This document shows positions 33,170 through 42,398 of a stretch of DNA of 47,335 nt, piece after piece. Position numbers and translations under genes: made by a program. Source of the stretch: CAYFMP01 sp964344215 (lineage in GTDB: Bacteria > Pseudomonadota > Alphaproteobacteria > Rhodospirillales > Casp-alpha2). The DNA is taken from positions 1 through 47,335 of the forward strand of contig CAYFMP010000024.1 of the NCBI GenBank assembly GCA_964344215.1, written 5' to 3'. The notes beneath the pieces are model-generated. The model was not told the origin of the DNA and ran no database searches. It saw only the letters and a program-made list of their open reading frames with translations. The first letter of the stretch is position 1. Each line of letters begins with the position of its first letter.

Positions 33170-34048
33170 CTACGGCGTTACCACCTCGACCTTGATCGTC
33201 TTCATTTTGGCGCGGGTCTTGAGCAGCTCCTCGGCCTTCTCCTCGCGCCGTTTCTTGACCTCGTAGATGACGGCGCCGATCAGGGTTAGCCCCATGATGA
33301 CGACGGCCAGCGCGCTGATTTCCGGGTTGACGCCGAATCGCGCCAGCCCGGCCAGTTCGGTCACCAGGGTGCCTTTCGAGACCATGGTGAAGACGGTGGT
33401 GTTGTAGTTCTCGAACGAGGTCAGGAAGGCCAAGAGAATGGCCGACAGGATGGCCGGACGCAGGAACGGGATCAGCACCTTCCAGAACACCTGCACATGG
33501 GTGGCGCCGAGATCGAGCGCCGCCTCCTCCTGATTGTGGTCGAAGCGTTGCAGACGGGCGATGAAAATCAACATGCAATAGGCGGAGATGAAGGTGGACT
33601 GGCCGAGGATGGTCAGGAAGAACGGATCACTGGCGGTCTCGTAGTCGAGACCCACCCACTCGCCGAAGCGGTCCCAGAAGATCACCGTCGAGATGCCGAG
33701 AATGACGCCGGGCACCAGCACCGGCGAGACGACGACGGTGTAGTAGACCGGCCGCATGCGCTCCTGTACCTGCATCATCATGATGGCGGCGGCGAGCCCG
33801 GTCGGCACCGACAGCGCCACCACCCCGGCGCCGATCCATAGACTGTTGATCAGCCCGTTGATGATCTTGCTGTTGTCGGCGAGATCGGCGAACCAGTGCA
33901 CGGTGAACCCCTCCCACGGCGTGATGGTCGGATAGGTCGAGGTGTTGAACGAAGACGCCGACATGATGATCAGCGGCCCGAACAGATACAGGAAGAACAA
34001 TAAGATGTACCCCCGGATCACCCATGCGTGGATATGTCTGGCGCTCAT
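33170..34048 (-). CDS. potC: ABC transporter permease, PotC type (polyamine/compatible amine)
   Basis: A 292-residue inner-membrane permease with six predicted helices. The EAA loop that docks on the ATPase is EEAALDLGATHVQVFWKVLIP. PotC-like features include FNTSTYPTITPWEGFTVHWF and TSFENYNTTVF. It starts at 34048, overlapping the upstream permease stop by 4 nt (ATGA). It is the last gene of the potD-potA-potB-potC operon. The basic C-terminal tail (KKRREEKAEELLKTRAKMK) is unusually long and charged. Confidence 0.88.
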   Translation of the reverse strand: MSARHIHAWVIRGYILLFFLYLFGPLIIMSASSFNTSTYPTITPWEGFTVHWFADLADNSKIINGLINSLWIGAGVVALSVPTGLAAAIMMMQVQERMRPVYYTVVVSPVLVPGVILGISTVIFWDRFGEWVGLDYETASDPFFLTILGQSTFISAYCMLIFIARLQRFDHNQEEAALDLGATHVQVFWKVLIPFLRPAILSAILLAFLTSFENYNTTVFTMVSKGTLVTELAGLARFGVNPEISALAVVIMGLTLIGAVIYEVKKRREEKAEELLKTRAKMKTIKVEVVTP

Positions 34049-35427
34049 CGTCCGGCGATCTCCCCGAGGCTGACCTTGAAGATGCGCATCATGATGCGGA
34101 CGAAGATGATGCAGGCGATGAGCAGGACGAAGGCGTAGGCCGATCCCTGCGGCCAGTTGCCGCCGGTGTTGTACCACTGGTAGATGATCTGCGTGAACCA
34201 CAGGCTCGACGGACCACCCAGAATATTGGGCGCGGCGAGCGCGCCGGCCGACAACATGAAGACCATGGTGCAGCCCGACGCAATGCCCGGCTTGGCGTGC
34301 GGCATGACGACGCGCAGGTGGATGCGCAGCCAGGACGCGCCCATGTCGCGGGCGGCCTCGACCTGGTTGTGGTCGAGGCTTTCGATGGCGCTGTAGAGCG
34401 GGAAGATCATCAGTAGCAGGTAGGCATACATCAGGCCGCTGTAGAGGGCGACATCGGCCTTGAAGAAATCGAATGGCGTATCGAATACCCCGATCGCCGT
34501 CAGGAAGGTGTTGAGGATGCCGGCCTGGGCGAAGATCAGCTTGAAGGCGAAAGCGCGCAGGATCTCGTTGACCCAGAACGGCAGGATCAGACACAGGAAC
34601 AGCAGGCGCTGGTTGCCGCCCTTGACCGATTGCGCCATGTAGTAAGCCAGCGGATAGCACAGCAGGAAATCGAGCACGGTGACGATGACGCTGGCCATGA
34701 TGGTCTTGAAGAAGACGTTCAGATGCAGCCAGTTGAGCAACTCGTCGCCGCCGACCCGGCCGAGGATCAGGTACTTGTAGTTCTTGAGCGTGTAGACGTC
34801 CTCGGGGCCGCCGACCCGGTCCGGGGTCAGGTTGAAGCGGAACGAGAAATCGAGCATGTAGACCTGCGGCAGGACGATCATGAACAGCATCCACCCGAAC
34901 GTGAACGCCAGCAGGTAGATGGAGATCACCATACCGTTCTTGCGCACGAAATTGATGGCGTTGAGGTTGGCGACCCACTTGCCTGCTTCCTTCTGCACGT
35001 AGGGCGCCACCACTAGGGCGGCGACCAGGGCCAGAAAGACCTCGACGAAACCGATGCCGTCTTCCGGCGGCGCCACGGCCGCAGCCGGTTCATCCTTCCG
35101 AATGACCAGCTTCAATTCGGTGTCGCCCGGCGCCAAGGCCGGCAGGTTTTCAGGATTGGTGATGGTGATGTTGAGGTTGGAACCACCGCCCGAGACCGGC
35201 GACGGCGCTGCCTCCGGAGCGGGTTCGGACGACGGCGGCGGGCCGGCGACGGTGCCGCCCATCTTCGGCGTGACGACGACTGGGCCGGAGGAGGTTCCGG
35301 CCGGAGGAGCAGCCGGAGTTGGCGCCTCGGGCGCCGGTTCCTCCTTGGGCGTATCGATGGGGCCCATGCCCGGACTGATCTTGAGCTGGGCAACCTGCAT
35401 CTGGTGCGGGGTGTCCAATTTATTCAT
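34045..35427 (-). CDS. potB: ABC transporter permease, PotB type, with a long N-terminal extension
   Basis: A 460-residue permease, about 160 residues longer than usual PotB proteins. The last 290 residues are a normal PotB core with EAA loop VEAARDMGASWLRIHLRVVMP and LSAGALAAPNILGGPSS. The extension has a Pro/Ala/Glu-rich segment (about 20-85), a beta-like part (NLNITITNPENLPAL, then TELKLVIRKDEP) and an extra hydrophobic helix (about 133-150, VEVFLALVAALVVAPY). The ATG at 35427 overlaps the potA stop by 8 nt and has a GGAGAG ribosome-binding site, so the extension is translated from a good start. Confidence 0.85.
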   Translation of the reverse strand: MNKLDTPHQMQVAQLKISPGMGPIDTPKEEPAPEAPTPAAPPAGTSSGPVVVTPKMGGTVAGPPPSSEPAPEAAPSPVSGGGSNLNITITNPENLPALAPGDTELKLVIRKDEPAAAVAPPEDGIGFVEVFLALVAALVVAPYVQKEAGKWVANLNAINFVRKNGMVISIYLLAFTFGWMLFMIVLPQVYMLDFSFRFNLTPDRVGGPEDVYTLKNYKYLILGRVGGDELLNWLHLNVFFKTIMASVIVTVLDFLLCYPLAYYMAQSVKGGNQRLLFLCLILPFWVNEILRAFAFKLIFAQAGILNTFLTAIGVFDTPFDFFKADVALYSGLMYAYLLLMIFPLYSAIESLDHNQVEAARDMGASWLRIHLRVVMPHAKPGIASGCTMVFMLSAGALAAPNILGGPSSLWFTQIIYQWYNTGGNWPQGSAYAFVLLIACIIFVRIMMRIFKVSLGEIAGR

Positions 35428-36511
35428 CCGCCATCTCTCCAAACGGCAAGGCGATGGCGCGCTCGACGTCGAAACCGAGTTTGACACGGTCGCCGGTATG
35501 CAGTGCCGGGATGGCGCCGTCGTTGGTCATCGCCACCTTGATGTCCTTGTCGGCGGTTTCGCCCTTCAGAAAGATGTGTACGAAGCTGCCTTCGAATTCC
35601 TCCTTGATGGCATCGCTCTCGAAGGTGTTGTCGGTTTCGTCACTGCCGTTGACCAGACGCAGGCTTTCGGGGCGCACGAACATGATGGCGTCGTCGCCCT
35701 CGTTCAACCCCTGATCGTTGATGCCGCGCATCGGGCCGAAGTGAGTTTCGATCACGGCCTGATTGTCGTCGGCTTTGGTGACTTTGCCGCGGAACGGATT
35801 GTTTTCGCCGACGAACGAGGCGACGAAGGAAGTCGACGGGTTGTTGTAGATTTCGGTGCCGTCGCCGACCTGCTGGACGATGCCGGCGCTCATGACGGCG
35901 ATGCGGTCCGACATGGTTAGCGCCTCGCCCTGGTCATGCGTGATGTAGATGAAGGTGATGCCGACACGCTGTTGAATGGAGCGGAGCTCGGTCCGCATGT
36001 GCTGACGGAGCTTGAGGTCGAGAGCCGACAGCGGCTCATCGAGGAGCAGGACGCCGGGCTCGACGGCCAACGCCCGGGCGATGGCGACACGTTGTTTTTG
36101 GCCGCCGGAAAGTTCCGACACCATCTTTTCGCCCTGGCCGGGCAGCGCGATCAGGTTCAGGAGTTCTTCGGCGCGGCGGCGGCGTTCCTGGTATTTGACG
36201 CCGCGGACTTCGAGGCCGAAGGCGATGTTGTCGGCGACGCTCATCAGCGGAAACAGCGCCAGGTTCTGGAAAATCAGCGCCGTCGGGCGCTGGTTGGGGC
36301 CGATCCCGTACATGTCCTTGCCGCCGATGCGTACATGGCCCTCGGTCGGATCGTTGAAGCCGGAAACGGCCCGAAGGATGGTCGTCTTGCCGCAGCCCGA
36401 AGGTCCGAGGAAGCTGAAGAATTCGCCCGATTCGATGGTGAGATCGCAGTCGTCGACGGCAGTGAATTCACCGAAACGAATGGTTATGTGGTCCAGTTCA
36501 ACGCTGCTCAT
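35420..36511 (-). CDS. potA: ABC transporter ATP-binding protein, PotA type
   Basis: A 363-residue ATPase. Walker A is GPSGCGKTT (about 36-44), the signature motif is LSGGQKQRVAIARALA and Walker B is GVLLLDEPLSALD, followed by the switch histidine in ITHDQGEAL. A TOBE-type domain fills about 240-350. It energises uptake by the PotB/PotC pair. An intercistronic hairpin and 188 nt separate it from potD upstream. Confidence 0.92.
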   Translation of the reverse strand: MSSVELDHITIRFGEFTAVDDCDLTIESGEFFSFLGPSGCGKTTILRAVSGFNDPTEGHVRIGGKDMYGIGPNQRPTALIFQNLALFPLMSVADNIAFGLEVRGVKYQERRRRAEELLNLIALPGQGEKMVSELSGGQKQRVAIARALAVEPGVLLLDEPLSALDLKLRQHMRTELRSIQQRVGITFIYITHDQGEALTMSDRIAVMSAGIVQQVGDGTEIYNNPSTSFVASFVGENNPFRGKVTKADDNQAVIETHFGPMRGINDQGLNEGDDAIMFVRPESLRLVNGSDETDNTFESDAIKEEFEGSFVHIFLKGETADKDIKVAMTNDGAIPALHTGDRVKLGFDVERAIALPFGEMADE

Positions 36512-36636
36512 GACGGCCCCCTGTTCGAGCTATCCCTGACACATTCAGGAGACTTGCGACCGGTTGATCCGCGTCTTCGCCGAGTTGCTGATATGCCGGA
36601 CCGGCCCCGTCCCTGGTTCTTCGTTGGGTTTCGCCG

Positions 36637-36666
36637 GGGCGGCCCCGGAGATTCCGGGGACCGCCC
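36637..36666 (-). other. GC-rich intercistronic hairpin between potD and potA
   Basis: GGGCGGCCCCGG (36637-36648) pairs with CCGGGGACCGCCC (36654-36666) around a 5-nt loop, with one bulge. No T-run follows on the minus strand, so it is not a classic intrinsic terminator. Such hairpins downstream of a binding-protein gene often stabilise its mRNA and raise its output over that of the membrane genes. Confidence 0.5.
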
Positions 36667-36699
36667 TTGGAAACGTTCTTTTTGGCTCGAGACCGGGTT

Positions 36700-37863
36700 T
36701 TAAGCGGCCACGAACTTGTCGCGGTACTCGGCGCGAATGCCGGCGTACCAGGTCGGCTCGTCCGGCCACCACCAGAGCTTCGACAGGGCGTCGCCCGGAT
36801 AGGCCGTGTTGAAGGCGTTCTTGGACTTCTCGTCCAAGTGATCGGCGTAGCCCTTGACGGTGCCGTTGTAGCCGGTCTTGATCGCCGAATCGGCGGCCGA
36901 CTCGACCGTGTAGATGGCGTTGACGAGTTCGTAGGCTTCGGCCTTGTTCTTGGCGCCGACCGGCATGCAGAGACCGTCGAGCCAGGCGAACGCGCCCTCT
37001 TTCGGCGCCATGTACTGGATCGGTTTGCCTTCCTTCATGAGTTCGATGGCCGGACCGTCCCAGGTCTGGCCGATCACGCAACCGTTCTGCATGAAGTTCG
37101 ACTTCTGGGTGTTGTGGTCGTTCCAGAACGCTTTGATCCAAGGCTTGTGGGCGACCGCGAAGTTGGTGACCTCTTCCCAGATCTTGCGCATGTTCTCTTC
37201 GTTCTTGTAGGCATCCGTGAACGGCGGAAGCTTGCCGATCTCGGCCAAGTGGCGGCCGATTCCGGCCATGGTCGAGTGCGGCCGGCCCTGGACCTTGCCC
37301 TTCATCTCGGGAATCCACAGGTCGCCCAGGCTGAGCTTGCCATACGACGTCTCATAGAGGTCGGTGCGCCAGGACATCGCCTCGGTGCCCCAAATATGCG
37401 GCAAGTGATGCTGGCCGCCGCCCCAGGTCCAGGCCTCGGAGGCTTTGACGAAGGACGGCTCGACGTTCTTGAGGTTGGGGATCTTGCCCAAATCCCACGG
37501 CTGGGTCAGCTTCAGGTCGATCCATTGGCCTTTGCGGTTCAAGGTCGGTGTGATGACGTCGAAACCGCGGCCTTTGGTCGCTTTCATCTTGTTGATGAGT
37601 TCCTCGTTCGACCCGAGAGGCGTCAGGTTGACCTTGATCCCGGTGTTCTTGGTGAAGCCCTTGAGGAATTCCTCGGTCAGATAGTTGGTCCAAACGATGG
37701 CGTTGACTTCGCCGGCGGCGAAGGCGTCCTTGATGAACCAAGGCCCCACACTGAGGACCGTACCCGCCGCGACGCCGCCCTTGACGACGGTCCGGCGGGT
37801 AAATGCTTTAGCCGCCCGTTGGGTCGATGCGGACGAGGTTTGAGATCTTGTTTTGCGTGTCAT
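36700..37863 (-). CDS. potD: Periplasmic substrate-binding protein, PotD type, Tat-exported
   Basis: A 387-residue binding protein. The N-terminus has a twin-arginine signal, FTRRTVVKGGVAAGTV (about 21-36), cleaved near AFAAGEV. The mature part starts with NAIVWTNYLTEEFLKGF, the PotD/PotF fold opening, and includes WDLGKIPNL and NGCVIGQTWDGPA. PotD-type proteins bind polyamines or related amines. Tat export suggests folding or cofactor needs in the cytoplasm, as seen in many alphaproteobacterial homologues. It is the first gene of the operon. Confidence 0.88.
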   Translation of the reverse strand: MTRKTRSQTSSASTQRAAKAFTRRTVVKGGVAAGTVLSVGPWFIKDAFAAGEVNAIVWTNYLTEEFLKGFTKNTGIKVNLTPLGSNEELINKMKATKGRGFDVITPTLNRKGQWIDLKLTQPWDLGKIPNLKNVEPSFVKASEAWTWGGGQHHLPHIWGTEAMSWRTDLYETSYGKLSLGDLWIPEMKGKVQGRPHSTMAGIGRHLAEIGKLPPFTDAYKNEENMRKIWEEVTNFAVAHKPWIKAFWNDHNTQKSNFMQNGCVIGQTWDGPAIELMKEGKPIQYMAPKEGAFAWLDGLCMPVGAKNKAEAYELVNAIYTVESAADSAIKTGYNGTVKGYADHLDEKSKNAFNTAYPGDALSKLWWWPDEPTWYAGIRAEYRDKFVAA

Positions 37864-38131
37864 TTGATACTCCCTGATTATTCCTTGCGTTGGTGTGCAA
37901 AGGGGTTTTATTTATCGAAGGAAGTGTGAAGCAAATTCGCTACTCCCGTCAATAAAGTTGCTCCCCCCTTTGAACCTGTGACGAAGCGGCAATTCCCGTT
38001 GCCGGTCCGGTACGGGCGAACGGTCCCAAACCGTCCCCACCGAAACAAGGGCCAACGGCGCAAGAACGGGTGGGCCAACGGCTACGAATTTCTTGAAAAT
38101 CAATGCTCTGCTTCCAAGCCATGGTGGCCGG

Positions 38132-39394
38132 CTAGAAACGTCCGGCGCCAAATGGCGCGATATCGATATTGGGGACGCGACCGGCCACGAGGTCAGCAAC
38201 GATACCGGCCGTCTTCGGTGCGCAGGTCAGGCCGACGTGCTGATGGCCGAACGCCAACAGCGCGTTCGCGAACCTGGGCGAGCGCCCAATTACCGGCAGG
38301 CTGTCGGGCAAGGACGGCCGACGTCCCATCCATTCGCTGTATCCTGCCGTCGAGAGCCCCGGCAACATGCGTCGTCCATGCTCCAGCAGGACCCGGGCAC
38401 GGGCGTAGTTTGGCGGTGCCTCGATACCGCCGAACTCGACCGTCCCGGCCAAACGCAGCCCCATGTCCATCGGCGTCACCAGGAACTTGGCTTCGCCGGC
38501 CATCACCGGCCGCGAAAGACTGACGCCCGGCTCAGGCAGGGTAACGTGATAGCCGCGTTCCGTATCGAGTGGCACCGCCGCGCCGAGCTTGGCCGCCAAC
38601 CGGCCGGAATCGGCGCCGGCGGCTATGACTACGGTGTCGAATTCGACGCGGCCGGCGTCGGTGACGAGCGCACTCGGGCCGTCTGCGCCGATTTCCACAT
38701 CCCGCACTTCGGCCTGTCGAACGGTTCCGCCGGCCCGGACCAGGGCCTCGGCGACAACCTTGACCAGGCGCGCCGGGTCGACGGTGAAGCCATGATCCGG
38801 ATACCGGTAGGCGAAGCGAAAACGCTCCCCGAGCGCCGGCTCGATCTCACGGACGACATCGCCCTTGAGCCGTTCGATGCGCACGCCCATCTTCTCGCGC
38901 AACCTCATCTCGTCGCCGTCCCTGGCAAACTTCTTTTCGCTTTCGTAGACCTGAAGGTAATCCGATTCGCGGATCAGTTCGGCGGCTCCCACCTCATCGG
39001 CCAGTTGACGGTAGAGATCGACGCTGGGATCGCAAAGCGTCTGTAACGCCCTGGCCGCCGGTTCGATGCGCCCGGCCCGGCCGGCCAGAACGAAGCGCAC
39101 GAGCCACGGCGCCAGCTTCGGCAGGTAGGACCAACGGATGGCGAGCGGGCCCAGCGGATCGAACAGCCATCCCGGCACGTCGACCAACGTTGCCGGCACC
39201 GACAGCGGCACGAACGACGAGCGGGCCAACAGGCCGGCGTTCCCGAACGAGCACCCCTCGCCCGGCGCCAACCGGTCGACGACGGTGACGGCGTGTCCTT
39301 CCTTCGCCAACTGATAGGCGCAGGTGACACCGACGATACCGGCACCGACGACGGCGATCCTTCGCCGGCCGGCTCCCGCTTTGTCCTCCGCCAT
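38132..39394 (-). CDS. DadA-like FAD-dependent amino acid/amine dehydrogenase
   Basis: A 420-residue flavoprotein of the DAO family. The FAD-binding loop IAVVGAGIVGVTCAYQLAKEG starts at residue 13, and GEGCSFGNAGLL follows. The C-terminal FAD-binding part has GRRPSLPDSLPVIG and FGHQHVGLTCAPKTAG, typical of DadA. It oxidises D-amino acids or related amines and passes electrons to the respiratory chain. The ATG at 39394 puts the FAD loop near the N-terminus. Its position upstream of the pot operon on the same strand suggests use of the imported amine. Confidence 0.85.
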   Translation of the reverse strand: MAEDKAGAGRRRIAVVGAGIVGVTCAYQLAKEGHAVTVVDRLAPGEGCSFGNAGLLARSSFVPLSVPATLVDVPGWLFDPLGPLAIRWSYLPKLAPWLVRFVLAGRAGRIEPAARALQTLCDPSVDLYRQLADEVGAAELIRESDYLQVYESEKKFARDGDEMRLREKMGVRIERLKGDVVREIEPALGERFRFAYRYPDHGFTVDPARLVKVVAEALVRAGGTVRQAEVRDVEIGADGPSALVTDAGRVEFDTVVIAAGADSGRLAAKLGAAVPLDTERGYHVTLPEPGVSLSRPVMAGEAKFLVTPMDMGLRLAGTVEFGGIEAPPNYARARVLLEHGRRMLPGLSTAGYSEWMGRRPSLPDSLPVIGRSPRFANALLAFGHQHVGLTCAPKTAGIVADLVAGRVPNIDIAPFGAGRF

Positions 39395-39511
39395 CGATCC
39401 GGTCTCCTTGTCTCTCGCCCGTATTATCGAGACCCGCGGCGGCGGCGGCAACGTCTGTTGTTTTGTCAGCAACGGCGTTAGACTTTCCCACCGACCAGGG
39501 AGATCGACACC

Positions 39512-40819
39512 ATGGCCTGCTGCCACCACTATGCCTTGACCGAAAGCGGCGACGACGCCTTCACCGTCAATGCCAACACCATCACCTTCGGCCGCGGCTG
39601 CCTGCGGGAAGCCGGCGACAACGCCGCGTCCCTGGGCCTTAAACGCATGGCGCTGATCACCGACGCCCAACTCGTCGCCAGCGAGCACGTCGCCACCGTC
39701 AAGGCGTCCCTGACCGAGGCCGGGGTCGATGTCGTCGTCTACGACGAAGTCCGGATCGAACCGACCGATCAGTCGTTTCAAGCCGCCACCCGGTTTGCCC
39801 GCGAAGGCGAGTTCGACGGCTACATCTCGGTCGGCGGCGGCTCCGTCATCGACACCGCCAAGGCGGCCAATCTCTACGCCACCCACCCGGCCGATTTCCT
39901 GACCTACGTGAACGCGCCGATCGGCGGCGGCCGGCAACCGCCCGGTCCGCTGAAACCCCACGTCGCCTGTCCGACGACGTCGGGAACGGGCAGCGAATGC
40001 ACCGGCATCGCGGTGTTCGACCTGCTGGAGATGAAGGCCAAGACGGGCATCGTATCGAAGCACCTGAAACCGACGTTGGCCCTGGTCGATCCGGCGTGCA
40101 CCGCGACTCTGCCCAAGAACGTCATCGCCGCCAGCGCGTTCGACGTGCTTAGCCACGCACTCGAATCGTACACCGCCCGACCGTTCACGAGGCGCCCGGC
40201 GCCCGAACGCCCGTCGGCACGGCCGGCCAGCCAGGGCGCCAACCCGTGGAGCGACATGGGGTGCCGCGAAGCGCTCCGGCTGCTTGGTCTATACCTCGTC
40301 CGCGCCGTCACCGACTCGGGCGATACGGAAGCGCGCGAGCAGTTGATGTGGGCGGCAACGCTGGCCGGCATCGCCTTCGGCAACTCCGGCGTCCACGTGC
40401 CGCACGGCATGTCCTATTCGGTGGCCGGGCTGTGTCGAGACTTCTTCCCCGACGGCTACCCGAAAGACGCCCCGATCTGTCCACACGGGATGTCGGTCAT
40501 CGTCAACGCGCCGGCGGTGTTCCGCCTGACCGCACCGGCCGCCGCCAAGCGCCATCTCGAAGCCGCCGCCTGGCTCGGCTTCGACAACCGCGGGGCCGGC
40601 GACGACGACGCCGGCGACGTCATTTCCGAGCGACTCATTCAGATGATGAAGGCGACCGACATGCCGAACGGCATCGGCGGCGTCGGCTACAACGCCGCCG
40701 ACATCGGCCCGCTGACCGAGGGCGCTTTTCCGCAGAAACGGCTGTTGGACAACGCGCCGATGGAGATCACCAAGGAGACCCTTACGGGTCTATATCAAGA
40801 GGCCATCAGCTACTGGTAG
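39512..40819 (+). CDS. Hydroxyacid-oxoacid transhydrogenase (iron-containing alcohol dehydrogenase family)
   Basis: A 435-residue group III alcohol dehydrogenase of the HOT/ADHFE1 type. The cofactor region is GYISVGGGSVIDTAKAAN. TSGTGSECTGIAVFD is the family signature, and metal-binding histidines occur in SAFDVLSHALES and HVPHGMSYSVAG. The insertion RRPAPERPSARPASQGANP, seen in HOT enzymes, is present. It moves reducing equivalents from 4-hydroxybutyrate-like acids to 2-oxoacids. It is divergent from the DadA-like gene, and a 4-aminobutyrate or 4-hydroxybutyrate link to polyamine breakdown is plausible. Confidence 0.87.
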   Translation: MACCHHYALTESGDDAFTVNANTITFGRGCLREAGDNAASLGLKRMALITDAQLVASEHVATVKASLTEAGVDVVVYDEVRIEPTDQSFQAATRFAREGEFDGYISVGGGSVIDTAKAANLYATHPADFLTYVNAPIGGGRQPPGPLKPHVACPTTSGTGSECTGIAVFDLLEMKAKTGIVSKHLKPTLALVDPACTATLPKNVIAASAFDVLSHALESYTARPFTRRPAPERPSARPASQGANPWSDMGCREALRLLGLYLVRAVTDSGDTEAREQLMWAATLAGIAFGNSGVHVPHGMSYSVAGLCRDFFPDGYPKDAPICPHGMSVIVNAPAVFRLTAPAAAKRHLEAAAWLGFDNRGAGDDDAGDVISERLIQMMKATDMPNGIGGVGYNAADIGPLTEGAFPQKRLLDNAPMEITKETLTGLYQEAISYW

Positions 40820-41412
40820 GAGCGTCGCCTTGCCGCCCGGCTGGGCGGCCGGCTCGGCGCCGGGTCCAGGGATAATGCCCGGCCGATCGCCGGTGGCCGG
40901 AGGGTCCGGCGGTAGAAGCCCCCCGCCGGTGATCCGCAGCGGCCGACGCCGGGCCGCATATGATAGCCGAGATCGAGATGAACCTGGTCGACCTGGCCTC
41001 CACCCAGAGCCACGTCGAGTTGCCGGCGCAGCCGTTCGGCGAAATAGGGTTTCGGCAGGCTCTGCCACTCGGTCCGGGTCAGGCCATTCCCTCGCAAGGA
41101 GCCATCGACAATGTCGCTCGCCAGGTCGAAATGTTCGTTGGCAATATCGACGGTTGCCTCGTCGGCGAGGACGATGCGAACCGTCACCTGTGAGGAAGTG
41201 GCCGTATAGGCCGACGACTTGACCAGGACGGCAAGCGGAGCCAGAGGCAATTCAAGCGGGTTCCAATCCTCGACCTCCTCGATTTCCGCCGACGCGGTGT
41301 CGAACTCGGACAACTCGTCCGTCCCATGGAACCAGACGATGAGGAATATGGCCGCCATCAGAATCGCGGCGACAAGGCCTAAGTAGATGGAAATCGTATG
41401 CGAGAGCTTCAT
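40810..41412 (-). CDS. Single-pass membrane protein, FliL-like layout, paralogue A
   Basis: A 200-residue protein not assigned to a named family. It has one N-terminal membrane helix (about 7-30), an acidic linker and a periplasmic domain with LPLAPLAVLVKSSAYTATSSQVTVRIVLADEA. The layout and the LxxxPxxVxVK...Y pattern recur in the gene at 42399-42875. The last 50 residues are Arg/Pro/Gly-rich and lack the conserved end of the paralogue, so the C-terminus may be degenerate or frameshifted. The gene overlaps the transhydrogenase gene tail to tail by 10 nt. Confidence 0.55.
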   Translation of the reverse strand: MKLSHTISIYLGLVAAILMAAIFLIVWFHGTDELSEFDTASAEIEEVEDWNPLELPLAPLAVLVKSSAYTATSSQVTVRIVLADEATVDIANEHFDLASDIVDGSLRGNGLTRTEWQSLPKPYFAERLRRQLDVALGGGQVDQVHLDLGYHMRPGVGRCGSPAGGFYRRTLRPPAIGRALSLDPAPSRPPSRAARRRSYQ

Positions 41413-41633
41413 CCGCTCTTCCCGCCTACACAATTGATTTTAAACAGAAAATCATGATTTCACCAGGAAAACCGAAGCTTGTCCCGGGCTGACCGGAGAC
41501 ACTCTCCACCCCCCTTGCGCAAACTCCCTAGGAGCCTACATTTACCCTGAGGGATACCGGGCGACGTCCGGTTTCCCCGAAATGGCGCGCCTGCCCGGTC
41601 GCCCTCCCTCGAAACCTGGATAGGGAGAGTGCC

Positions 41634-42350
41634 ATGACCAGCAGATCGATCCTCAGAACATGGCTTTCGGTCGCGGTGGTAAGCGGCGTCTGTTTGGTCC
41701 CGACGGTCGCCTACGGCGCCGGGGCCGGCGCAACGGATGCGGCCTGGCAGGCCTATCTGGCCGGCGATTACGCCACCGCCGCCGACCAGCTCGGCAGACT
41801 AGCGGAGACCGGTGAGGCCAAGGCCGAGTACTACTTCGGCTCGCTTTACTCGGACGGCCTGGCCGTTCAACGCAGCGACGCGAAAGCGGCGCAATGGTTC
41901 GAGAAAGCGGCCACGAAAGGTTACACCGACGCTCAGTTCAGCCTCGGTTTCCTCTACTACCACGGCAGCGGAGCGATCGCGCCGGACGACCGCCAGGCGG
42001 TGCGCTGGTTGAAGAAAGCGGCCGACGCCGGTCACGGCTTCGCACAGGCGCTGATGGGAAAGATGTACGCCGCTGGCCGCGGCGTCGAATCCGACCCGGC
42101 GCAGGCGTTGCAGCTTTTCGTAGCCGCCGCCGACAAAGGCATCGTTGGCGCCCAGTATGACGCCGGTTTGATGCTGAGTTCCGTCGGCAGCACCGACAGC
42201 CTCGTCGATGCCTATAAATGGTTTATCCTGGCGTCCCGGCAGGGTTACCCGGGTGCGGGGCAGAATCTAGACCTTCTCAGCGATCGGCTGAACGACAGCG
42301 AGGTCGCCCGGGCCATGGATATGGCCACCGCATGGACCAAGAAGAACTAG
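41634..42350 (+). CDS. Sel1-like repeat protein, exported
   Basis: A 238-residue periplasmic protein with a signal peptide (about 1-28, ending AYGAG). Four Sel1-type helical repeats follow at about 57-93, 94-131, 132-168 and 169-205. Examples are AEYYFGSLYSDGLAVQRSDA and AQFSLGFLYYHGSGAIAPDD. Such repeats are scaffolds for protein contacts. TTGCGC (41515) and TACATT (41537), 16 nt apart, form a weak promoter candidate. The two related membrane-protein genes flank it on the opposite strand, a hint that the three act together. Confidence 0.82.
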   Translation: MTSRSILRTWLSVAVVSGVCLVPTVAYGAGAGATDAAWQAYLAGDYATAADQLGRLAETGEAKAEYYFGSLYSDGLAVQRSDAKAAQWFEKAATKGYTDAQFSLGFLYYHGSGAIAPDDRQAVRWLKKAADAGHGFAQALMGKMYAAGRGVESDPAQALQLFVAAADKGIVGAQYDAGLMLSSVGSTDSLVDAYKWFILASRQGYPGAGQNLDLLSDRLNDSEVARAMDMATAWTKKN

Positions 42351-42398
42351 AGAGAACCGACCGGCTGTCACTCGCGAGCGGCAACCGGTGCCGGTGCG

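Noticed and set aside
36637..36666. Intrinsic terminator after potD
   Set aside because: The stem is strong but no T-run follows on the minus strand, and the pot genes downstream need to be transcribed.
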